Shown here: positions 42,874 to 48,684 of the stretch, piece after piece
How the letters are laid out: the number at the start of each line of letters is the position of its first letter
Position numbering within the stretch: the first letter of the stretch is position 1
Assembly: GCA_900764925.1 (NCBI GenBank)
Contig: CAAFPW010000108.1
Coordinates: 1-48,684, forward strand
Length of the DNA stretch: 48,684 bases
Direction: 5' to 3'
DNA from: Fusobacteriaceae bacterium
Lineage (GTDB): Bacteria; Fusobacteriota; Fusobacteriia; Fusobacteriales; Fusobacteriaceae
Made by a program: the position numbers and the translations under genes
The notes under the pieces: model-generated
The model's input: the letters and a program-made list of their open reading frames with translations, nothing else
The model's database searches: none
Told to the model about the DNA's origin: nothing

Positions 42874-42902
42874 TATTTGGACTCTTTTTTGCTATTGTCT
42901 TT

Positions 42903-43679
42903 TTATATTATATGAGTTAAAGGCATCAGTACGATTCCAGCAAAAATTGAAGCAAGAGCTGTTTTAATATAACCATACTGTCTAGAACTAGGAATCAATT
43001 CCTCAATGGAGATATATAACATAACTCCTGAGATAAGAGCAAATATTGCCCCTAGAGTGAAATCATTTATATATGGCTTTAAAACTAGAAAGGCTAGTAA
43101 AGCTCCAATAGGTTCAGCTATCCCAGATAAAAAGGTGTATTTAAAAGCTTTTTTTATACTCCCAGTTGAGAAATATATTGGCATAGCCACAGAGATTCCC
43201 TCTGGAATATTGTGCATAGCAATGGCTAAGGCGATAGAAAGTCCCAAAGCTAAGTTATCGTATCCAGCCATAAAGGTAGCTATCCCCTCTGGAAAGTTGT
43301 GTAATCCTATGGCTAGTGTAGAAACGAACCCTACTCTAAAAAGATTTTGGTGGTGGTAATCCTCACCATGCTCCTCACTTACATGGGGAACAAATATATC
43401 CAATCCCCCAGCTATAACTACCCCAAGGAGAAGAAATATTGTGCTAATGAGTATACCCATTTTCTCGCCAGAATAGTTTTGCAAAAGAGTATGAGCATTG
43501 GGAAGTAGATCTGTAAAGGATACGCTGATCATAACTCCCCCAGCAAATCCTAGAGATATACTTACAAGTTTTTCACTTTTTTTCTTGGTTATAAAAACTA
43601 CTAATGCTCCTAGTAGTGTTGACATTCCAGCCATGAAAGAGAGCAATAGAGCCCTTAAACTATCATTATCTAAAATCAT
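42903..43679 (-). CDS. zupT: ZIP-family metal transporter (ZupT-like)
   Basis: Inner-membrane divalent metal importer (zinc, iron or manganese) of 258 residues with eight predicted helices. The two metal-binding helices read GLHNFPEGIATF and AMHNIPEGISVAM, the ZIP HNxPEG signatures. A short His-rich loop, HGEDYHHQN, lies between helices III and IV. GGAGG lies 8 nt before the ATG at 43679. It is a single gene; no metal-regulator site is evident upstream. Confidence 0.92.
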   Translation of the reverse strand: MILDNDSLRALLLSFMAGMSTLLGALVVFITKKKSEKLVSISLGFAGGVMISVSFTDLLPNAHTLLQNYSGEKMGILISTIFLLLGVVIAGGLDIFVPHVSEEHGEDYHHQNLFRVGFVSTLAIGLHNFPEGIATFMAGYDNLALGLSIALAIAMHNIPEGISVAMPIYFSTGSIKKAFKYTFLSGIAEPIGALLAFLVLKPYINDFTLGAIFALISGVMLYISIEELIPSSRQYGYIKTALASIFAGIVLMPLTHII

Positions 43680-43796
43680 AAAAAACCTCCAATAAATTTA
43701 AGATTGTCCCTTCCCGATATATTTTAATTTAAGTTAATTGCCCTTATTTTCCCTATTCTAACATATTTTACCTATTAAATCTACTTTATAATATAA

Positions 43797-43839
43797 AAAG
43801 TAGAAAAAATTACTTAGAAAAAGTAAGATTTTCTACTTT
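43797..43839 (-). terminator. Terminator of the mod-moa-thiD operon
   Basis: Arms 43797-43815 and 43821-43839 are complementary over 19 positions with two mismatches and a 5-nt loop. On the minus strand they are followed by TTTTATATTA. Confidence 0.8.
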
Positions 43840-43847
43840 GTAAATAA

Positions 43848-44645
43848 CTATTTTATCTTTTTATATATCTCTCCAAAATGTCCCAATGGTCCAATACCTT
43901 TTCCAAGAGGAAAGGAGTTTTTTATAGCTAGAGTTATATACTCCTTAGCTAGTTCCACAGATTTTTCCAGAGAGTATCCCTTGGCTAGAAAAGAGGTGAT
44001 AGCAGATGAAAGAGTACAACCTGTACCATGGGTATGCTTTGCCTCTATCTTTGTGCCAAAATATCTAAGCACCTCATTATTTTCAAGAAGTAGAGTATCT
44101 GTACAAGTGTTATCCTCCCTATGTCCACCTTTTATGAGAACATTTTTTACTCCAAACCCCTTGATAATCTGTGCTGCTCTTACAATATCCTCTTCACTTT
44201 TTATTTCTATATCAGACAATATTTCAGTTTCAGGAATATTTGGGGTAACTAGATCAGCTATACCAATCAGAGATTTTAATTTTTCTAAAGCTGTCTCCTT
44301 AAAAAGTCTAAACTCACTAGTAGATGAGATGACAGGATCAATTACAATATTTTTAGCTGAGTATTTTATCAAACTATCTTTGACAGCTTGAGCGATGTTT
44401 CCATTGGCCAACATGCCTATTTTAACTCCATCTACTTTGATATCTTCAAAGATTACCTCTATCTGTTTTTTTACAACATCTACATCTATCTCTTGAACGA
44501 GATGAACCCCTAGAGTGTTCTGTGCCGTCACTGCTGTGATAGCACTCATACCATAGACACCTAAGGCACTCATAGTCTTTATATCAGCTTGAATACCAGC
44601 TCCACCAGAGGAGTCAGAACCAGCAATAGTTAAAACATTTTTCAA
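43848..44645 (-). CDS. thiD: Hydroxymethylpyrimidine (phosphate) kinase ThiD
   Basis: Ribokinase-fold enzyme that phosphorylates hydroxymethylpyrimidine and its monophosphate for thiamine synthesis; some relatives act as pyridoxal kinase. The N-terminus reads NVLTIAGSDSSGGAGIQAD, then TAVTAQNTLGV, and the anion hole plus catalytic Asp region is GTGCTLSSAI. The length is about 265 residues. The start is TTG at 44645, since GAGGGTGA ends 5 nt upstream; a GTG at 44654 would lie inside that ribosome site. It is the last gene of a molybdenum-cofactor operon, an unusual place for a thiamine gene. Confidence 0.9.
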   Translation of the reverse strand: MKNVLTIAGSDSSGGAGIQADIKTMSALGVYGMSAITAVTAQNTLGVHLVQEIDVDVVKKQIEVIFEDIKVDGVKIGMLANGNIAQAVKDSLIKYSAKNIVIDPVISSTSEFRLFKETALEKLKSLIGIADLVTPNIPETEILSDIEIKSEEDIVRAAQIIKGFGVKNVLIKGGHREDNTCTDTLLLENNEVLRYFGTKIEAKHTHGTGCTLSSAITSFLAKGYSLEKSVELAKEYITLAIKNSFPLGKGIGPLGHFGEIYKKIK

Positions 44646-44663
44646 ATTTTTCACCCTCTACTA

Positions 44664-45128
44664 TTATTTTAAAAGAAAGTCTGACTTTCCTCCTCTTTTT
44701 TCTACAAGTTTTATATCTCCAATTATCATATGCTTATCTACAGCTTTGCACATATCGTAGATAGTTAGAGCGGAGATAGATACAGCTGTAAGAGCTTCCA
44801 TCTCAACTCCAGTCTTACCTGTAGTTTTTACAGTGGCTTCTATCCAAACTCTATCCTCTTCTATTTCAAAAGAGATATCAGCTCCTGTGAGTAGTATGTT
44901 GTGGCACATAGGAATCAGATCCCAAGTTTTCTTAGCTCCACAAATTCCACCAACTTGGGCAACAGAGAGGACATCCCCCTTTTTCATCTTACCCTCAGTA
45001 ATCATCTTTATAGTTTCAGGATTCATCTGAATATATCCTTTAGCAATGGCTTTTCTCTGAGTTTCATTTTTTTCACTGACATCTACCATTCTAGCTCTAC
45101 CATTTTCATTAAAATGTGTAAATTCCAT
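44664..45128 (-). CDS. moaC: Cyclic pyranopterin monophosphate synthase MoaC
   Basis: Second step of molybdenum-cofactor synthesis: converts the product of MoaA into cyclic pyranopterin monophosphate. The family signature is KKTWDLIPMCHNILLTGADI. KGDVLSVAQVGGICGAKK precedes it, and KTTGKTGVEMEALTAVSISALTIYDMCKA (segments KTGVEMEALTAVS and LTIYDMCKA) follows. The length of 154 residues is standard. It lies 8 nt after the MoeA-like gene and 18 nt before thiD. moaA is not in the window. Confidence 0.95.
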   Translation of the reverse strand: MEFTHFNENGRARMVDVSEKNETQRKAIAKGYIQMNPETIKMITEGKMKKGDVLSVAQVGGICGAKKTWDLIPMCHNILLTGADISFEIEEDRVWIEATVKTTGKTGVEMEALTAVSISALTIYDMCKAVDKHMIIGDIKLVEKRGGKSDFLLK

Positions 45129-45136
45129 ATCTCTAC

Positions 45137-46153
45137 CTACTTTCCAAATGAACAGTTAGGATAGTGGCAAACTTCACAACTTTGGCAAAGTCCTCCATCT
45201 CCATACATCATGATATCTCTTGTATTAAGTCTTTCTCCTGTCATAACTCTAGATAAAACTAGATCAAAAACAGTTCTTTTTGCAAACATTACACAACCAG
45301 GAAGTCCCATCATTGGTATATCTCCTAAATAAGATAGTAGGAACATTGATCCTGGAAGAACAGGAGCTCCATAAGTTATTAACTCTCCACCCATCTCCAT
45401 AATAGAAGTTGGTGTCAAGTCATCTGGATCCACAGACATTCCACCAGTGAAAATTAGCATAGTAGCTCCTTTGTCTAAGAACTCTTGAGCTCTAGCCTTG
45501 ATGATCTCCTTATCATCTGGACATAGAACTTGCCCGATAATTTCACAATCATACTCAGATAGTTTTTTCTCAATTACCTTACCAAACTTATCCTCGATTC
45601 TACCATAGAAAACCTCATTTCCTGTGGTAATAATTCCAACTCTATATTTTTTAAATGGAGCTACTTTAAGTAGAGGAGATTTTATAAGCTCTTTGGCTCT
45701 TTCCATTTTCTCCTTAGCTATTACTAGAGGGATTACTCTAGCTCCACCTATTAGCTCACCTTTCTTTACTGGATAGTTATTTGGTAGAGTAGCAAATGAT
45801 ATCTCTCCAAGCATATTTAGTTCTAAAAGATTATCTCTATCTACTTTAAAAACTCCATCACACTCAGCTCTAAAGTTTATCTTACCCTCTTTGATCTCCT
45901 CATCTGTACAGATATTCTCTCCCTTACCTAACTCTCCAAGAATAACTGCAGCATCGTTTTCATGGACACCTACATCTCCTAACTCAAATACATAGATGTG
46001 ATCCTTACCTAAACTTAAAAGTTTTGGTACATCCTCCTCTGTAATTATATGCCCTTTTTTAAAGGCTCTTCCCTTGAACTCTCCAGGAAGAATCTGTGTT
46101 ATATCGTGCTGGAGTACATACCCAACAGCATCTACTGTCTTTACCTTCTTCAT
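45137..46153 (-). CDS. MoeA-like molybdopterin-binding protein with Cys-rich tail
   Basis: A 338-residue protein with a MoCF-biosynthesis (MoaB/MogA/MoeA) domain in its C-terminal half: GIITTGNEVFYGRIEDK, LIFTGGMSVDPDDLTPT and GLPGCVMFAKRTVFDLVL. The N-terminal half has MoeA-like features, with GRAFKKGHIITEED and an antitermini-type KKGELIGGARVIP segment. It is shorter than full MoeA. It ends in a Cys cluster, LCQSCEVCHYPNCSFGK (four Cys), that could bind metal. It probably inserts or handles molybdate in the cofactor. It overlaps modB by 4 nt and precedes moaC. Confidence 0.85.
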   Translation of the reverse strand: MKKVKTVDAVGYVLQHDITQILPGEFKGRAFKKGHIITEEDVPKLLSLGKDHIYVFELGDVGVHENDAAVILGELGKGENICTDEEIKEGKINFRAECDGVFKVDRDNLLELNMLGEISFATLPNNYPVKKGELIGGARVIPLVIAKEKMERAKELIKSPLLKVAPFKKYRVGIITTGNEVFYGRIEDKFGKVIEKKLSEYDCEIIGQVLCPDDKEIIKARAQEFLDKGATMLIFTGGMSVDPDDLTPTSIMEMGGELITYGAPVLPGSMFLLSYLGDIPMMGLPGCVMFAKRTVFDLVLSRVMTGERLNTRDIMMYGDGGLCQSCEVCHYPNCSFGK

Positions 46154-46824
46154 ATATTATCCCTTTCTTTTAAAAATAAGTAGTTATAAATTATCATTAT
46201 TAAAAAACTGATTATTAATATCACAACTAAAAATAGATTAGCTGTATATCTGTCTCCACTCTCTGAAGCTGAGTAGATAGCCATAGATATAGTTTGAGTT
46301 TTTCCTGGAATATTTCCAGCTAACATAAGTGTAGCCCCAAACTCTCCCATAGCTCTTCCAAAAGCCAAAACCATTCCAGCTAAGATGTTTCTCTTAATAA
46401 GTGGGATGGTAATGAGCCTTAAAATTTGAAACTCAGTAGCTCCAGCTTCTCTCCCTGCTTCAAAATAAACTGGATTGAGGGAAGCTATCCCCGTTTTTAC
46501 ACTGTTGTACATGAGTGGGAGGGAAACTATAAAAGCTGTGATTATTCCAGCCCACCAAGAAAAGAGCACTGTGATATTGAAATACCTATATAATAGTTCA
46601 CCAATTATTCCTCTCTTTCCCAAAATTAGAATGAGAATGTATCCCAATACACTTGGGGACAAAAATAGAGGTAGATTGATAAACATCTCCACAATATCCT
46701 TGACTTTTGTACTTACTCCATTCAATATCCATACTAAAAAGATGGATACAATAGCTACTAATATTGTTGAAATTAGAGCTATTTTCAAAGTTAATAGTAT
46801 TATACCTAAATTTAAACTTATCAT
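46150..46824 (-). CDS. modB: Molybdate ABC transporter permease
   Basis: Membrane subunit of the molybdate importer, 224 residues with about five or six helices. PLFLSPSVLGYIL is the early signature. The ATPase-contacting EAA loop is EAGREAGATEFQILRLITIPLIKRN (parts EAGREAGATEFQ and ITIPLIKRN). GRAMGEFGATLMLAGNIPG follows and is typical of ModB. The ATPase gene modC, expected next, is not present; the downstream gene is the MoeA-like one, overlapping by ATGA. The ModB call also relies on modA being 12 nt upstream. Confidence 0.93.
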   Translation of the reverse strand: MISLNLGIILLTLKIALISTILVAIVSIFLVWILNGVSTKVKDIVEMFINLPLFLSPSVLGYILILILGKRGIIGELLYRYFNITVLFSWWAGIITAFIVSLPLMYNSVKTGIASLNPVYFEAGREAGATEFQILRLITIPLIKRNILAGMVLAFGRAMGEFGATLMLAGNIPGKTQTISMAIYSASESGDRYTANLFLVVILIISFLIMIIYNYLFLKERDNI

Positions 46825-46836
46825 TTTTAATCCTGA

Positions 46837-47565
46837 TTATTTCACTAATTCAAAATTGTATTTTTCATAAACCTTTTTAGCTGAGTCTGAATTTAAAAAT
46901 TCATAGAATTTAATAACCTCTTCAGTCGCTCTATCTTTAATAACTCCATAGCTATATATTACAGGAGTGTGTAACTCCTCTGGAACTGTATAAACTATCT
47001 CACTATTTTTTAAGATTTCAGCATCTGTTTTGTAGATAAAAGCGTAATCCACCTCATATAAATCTACATATTGAGCGGCACTTCTAACATCTTTAGTAAA
47101 AACTAAATCATCTTGTAACTCATCCCAAAGCTTAGAGTTGACAAGAGCCTCCTTAGCATATCTACCAGCAGGAACTGTTTCAGGGATTCCAATTGCAACT
47201 TTATTTCCCATTAATTTATCCAAAGATGGAATTACCATTCTTCCAGCTACTACCAATCTGTTTTTTAAGATATCCTTTTGATAATCTTTCTCAACAAATC
47301 CCTTTTTGTCCAAATCTTGCAAATCTTTTTGAGAAGCAAAAAAGACAACGTCCACAGGTGCTCCAGCTAGAACTTGATTTTTTAAAGCTCCTGATCCCCC
47401 CAGATTGATATTAATTTTTACTCCTTTGTTCTCCTTTTCAAATTTTTCACTTAACTCCTCTATTACACCTTTAAGACTTGCAGCCCCACTTATTGTAATT
47501 TCACTAGCAAATGAAAAAAATGAAAGGATAAAAATACCAAGTATTGTCAATACTTTTCTTTTCAT
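46837..47565 (-). CDS. modA: Molybdate-binding periplasmic protein
   Basis: Solute-binding protein of the molybdate importer, 242 residues. The signal peptide is VLTILGIFILSFFSFA. The mature start ITISGAASLKGVIEEL has the Ser that contacts oxyanions. NLGGSGALKNQVLAGAPVDVVFFAS and IGIPETVPAGRYAKEAL (each typical of ModA) follow. No lipobox is seen, so it is probably soluble in the periplasm. GAGGTGA precedes the ATG at 47565. It is the first gene of the operon; a strong promoter lies at 47601-47629. Confidence 0.94.
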   Translation of the reverse strand: MKRKVLTILGIFILSFFSFASEITISGAASLKGVIEELSEKFEKENKGVKININLGGSGALKNQVLAGAPVDVVFFASQKDLQDLDKKGFVEKDYQKDILKNRLVVAGRMVIPSLDKLMGNKVAIGIPETVPAGRYAKEALVNSKLWDELQDDLVFTKDVRSAAQYVDLYEVDYAFIYKTDAEILKNSEIVYTVPEELHTPVIYSYGVIKDRATEEVIKFYEFLNSDSAKKVYEKYNFELVK

Positions 47566-47600
47566 TTAACTCACCTCATATTTCTTAATCTATAATTTTA

Positions 47601-47629
47601 ATGATAACAAATTTAATAAAAAATAGCAA
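47601..47629 (-). promoter_or_regulatory. modA operon promoter
   Basis: On the minus strand TTGCTA (47629-47624) and TATCAT (47606-47601) are 17 nt apart. It lies back to back with the mogA promoter. Confidence 0.8.
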
Positions 47630-47647
47630 GTTTAATTGGTAAAATTG

Positions 47648-47656
47648 TGGTATAAT
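47648..47656 (+). promoter_or_regulatory. mogA promoter (extended -10)
   Basis: TGGTATAAT has a perfect -10 with TG extension, about 30 nt before the ATG at 47685. No convincing -35 box is seen. Its upstream part overlaps the modA -35 box. Confidence 0.65.
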
Positions 47657-47684
47657 AGGAAAAAAATAAAAAGGAGAGAAAGTA

Positions 47685-48176
47685 ATGTTTAGAGTAGCAA
47701 TTGTTTGTATGAGTGATAAAGGAAGTAGAGGAGAGAGAGAGGACAAATCTACTCAGGTAATAGAGAGAATAGTCTTAGAAAATGGTTATGAGGTTGTAGA
47801 GAAAATACTTATACCAGATGAGTTTGAGATGATAAAGGAGACTTTAAAAAATATCTGTGATGAGGGAAGAGCTGATCTAATTTTAACAACAGGGGGAACA
47901 GGTTTTTCAAAAAGAGATGTTACTCCAGAGGCAACTGAGGAAGTTGTAGAGAAGAGAGTTCCTGGAATACCAGAAGCTATGAGAGCTTACTCTCTTACAA
48001 TTACAAAGAGAGCTATGCTATCAAGAGCCACAGCTGGAATAAGAAAGAATACTCTTATAGTGAATATGCCTGGAAGTCCAAAGGCTGTGGATGAATCCCT
48101 ATCTTATATTATCTCTGAATTAAAACATGGGTTGGAGATAATGGTGGGATCAGCTAGTGATTGTGCAAGGGCTTAA
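47685..48176 (+). CDS. mogA: MogA/MoaB-family molybdopterin adenylyltransferase
   Basis: Activates molybdopterin by adenylation before metal insertion. The family motifs are LILTTGGTGFSKRDVTPEAT at about residues 65-84 and VNMPGSPKAVDESL near 127, with IRKNTLIVN just before. The length of 163 residues is normal. AAGGAGAG precedes the ATG at 47685. It is divergent from the modA operon and shares its control region. MogA and MoaB cannot be separated from sequence alone, but the set of neighbours supports a Mo-cofactor role. Confidence 0.9.
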   Translation: MFRVAIVCMSDKGSRGEREDKSTQVIERIVLENGYEVVEKILIPDEFEMIKETLKNICDEGRADLILTTGGTGFSKRDVTPEATEEVVEKRVPGIPEAMRAYSLTITKRAMLSRATAGIRKNTLIVNMPGSPKAVDESLSYIISELKHGLEIMVGSASDCARA

Positions 48177-48191
48177 ATTACAATTTATCTG

Positions 48192-48358
48192 ATTAGAAAC
48201 TCAAGAATAACTTTCGTTCAAAGAATAAAGAGCAAGTATGGCTTAACTCGTTAAAAACACAAAATCGGCTTCGCCTCAAACAGTTGTGTTTTTTAGCACT
48301 CGCTTTCGCTGACTTGCTCTATTTATTCTTTTCAATCTTCATTATTCTTGAGTTTTAA
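48192..48358 (+). repeat. Long imperfect palindrome, copy B
   Basis: The outer stem AAACTCAAGAATAA (48197-48210) pairs perfectly with 48342-48355 and can extend through ATTA/TAAT. The middle stem AAAGAATAAAGAGCAAGT (48220-48237) pairs with 48312-48331 with a 2-nt bulge. The inner stem TTAAAAACACAA (48251-48262) pairs with TTGTGTTTTTTA (48284-48295) with a mismatch and the same 1-nt bulge as in copy A. The tip holds GGC-TTC-GCC. The asymmetric ATGGCT and CAGCGAAA marks are in the same orientation as copy A. The middle stem has a different sequence from copy A but is still paired. Confidence 0.85.
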
Positions 48359-48496
48359 TTTTTATTTATCCATTGACTAATTTAGAAAACATAACCTGTG
48401 GATTTGCGAAAATATATTTACTTAACTCTAATACTAAAGATATAATCACGTAATCAATATTTCAAATTTTATAAAAGTTGTCTGATAAAATAAATA

Positions 48497-48664
48497 GAGG
48501 GAAACTTGAAGAGTTGCGGAAATTACGGAGAGAAGTTAGATTAACTCAGCGAAACTGAACACTAAAAAACGCAACTGTTTGAACGAAGTGAGTTTTGCGT
48601 TTTTAGTGAAGTAAGCCATAGTTAATCAACTTCTTGTAGTCTGGAGCAACTCTTGGTTTCCCTC
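48497..48664 (-). repeat. Long imperfect palindrome, copy C (reverse orientation)
   Basis: The outer stem is GAGGGAAAC (48497-48505)/GTTTCCCTC (48656-48664) plus AAGAGTTGC/GCAACTCTT. The middle stem AGAAGTTAGATTAACT (48531-48546) pairs with 48620-48634. The inner stem CACTAAAAAACGCAA (48560-48574) pairs with TTGCGTTTTTAGTG (48595-48608). The CAGCGAAA arm now comes first, so the element is inverted relative to A and B. The middle and inner arms are nearly identical to copy A, but CACAA/TTGTG has become CGCAA/TTGCG, a compensating base-pair change. Confidence 0.85.
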
Positions 48665-48684
48665 CTGTTTATTTAGATAAATTG

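Larger units (their letters stand above)
48177..48684. other. Non-coding stretch holding hairpin elements B and C
   Basis: No credible gene occurs in this 508-bp stretch. It carries two long palindromic elements (48192-48358 and 48497-48664) separated by about 138 bp of plain AT-rich sequence. No promoter is obvious. Copy B is close enough behind mogA to act as its 3' hairpin. Confidence 0.7.

Noticed and set aside
47566..47684. ModE site or molybdenum-cofactor riboswitch between modA and mogA
   Set aside because: Leaders are too short for the riboswitch and no ModE-type dyad is visible.
48192..48664. CRISPR-like repeats at the window end
   Set aside because: The two elements are inverted, about 165 nt long and not part of a regular repeat-spacer series; no cas gene is present.

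Overview
The window looks like chromosomal DNA of a Fusobacterium, perhaps the F. mortiferum/varium/ulcerans group; the species is inference. The DNA is very AT-rich with strongly A/T-biased codons. Outer-membrane traits (a KdsC-type Kdo-8-phosphate phosphatase and an ExbB-ExbD-TonB system) sit beside genes with clostridial flavour (thl-crt-hbd of the butyrate pathway, a PgpH c-di-AMP phosphodiesterase, YqhQ, a SpoIIE-type phosphatase). That mix is typical of Fusobacteria. I see no rRNA, tRNA, CRISPR array, insertion sequence or prophage. About 43 protein genes are packed with short gaps.

Layout. 1-1250: kdsC and rpsT on the minus strand, separated by a long hairpin element (copy A). 1397-10328: a plus-strand operon of a helicase with a fused JAMM domain, pgpH, ybeY, a DgkA-PAP2 fusion, a lipase-like protein and a lipoprotein binding protein. 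10513-13573: thl-crt-hbd, converging on mnmH (tRNA 2-selenouridine synthase). 14815-17309: class II ribonucleotide reductase nrdJ behind two tandem NrdR-box-like sites. 17347-20131: recQ and a convergent cysteine-cluster protein. 20220-33470: a long plus-strand run of a DUF116 protein, a 942-residue TPR protein, a small exported protein, exbB, exbD, tonB, a degenerate NtrC-like protein, dnaX, a DUF2232-like membrane protein, rplI, dnaB, a U32/TrhP-type protein and an exported protein. 33513-34971: an NhaC antiporter. 34983-43679, minus strand: a Cys-rich protein, sfsA, an Rrf2 regulator, then rapZ-uvrC-lipoprotein-SpoIIE phosphatase-yqhQ, and zupT. 43797-47565, minus strand: modA-modB-MoeA-like-moaC-thiD, divergent from mogA. 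48177-48684: two more long hairpin elements (copies B and C).

How the genes fit together. thl, crt and hbd give three consecutive steps from acetyl-CoA to crotonyl-CoA. The mod/moa/mog block imports molybdate and builds molybdenum cofactor, but no modC is present. dnaX, dnaB and rplI form a replication/translation block joined to a TonB energy-transducing operon. nrdJ, recQ, uvrC and the DinG-like helicase cover nucleotide supply and DNA repair.

Most notable observations: (1) a three-copy family of roughly 165-nt imperfect palindromes whose arms differ between copies yet stay self-complementary, with a conserved asymmetric bulge; (2) tandem NrdR-box-like sites centred 31 bp apart over the nrdJ promoter; (3) a RadC/JAMM-like domain fused to a DinG/XPD-type helicase; (4) an NtrC-type protein in the TonB operon that has lost its phosphoacceptor Asp, its Walker B acidic pair and the Thr of GAFTGA.
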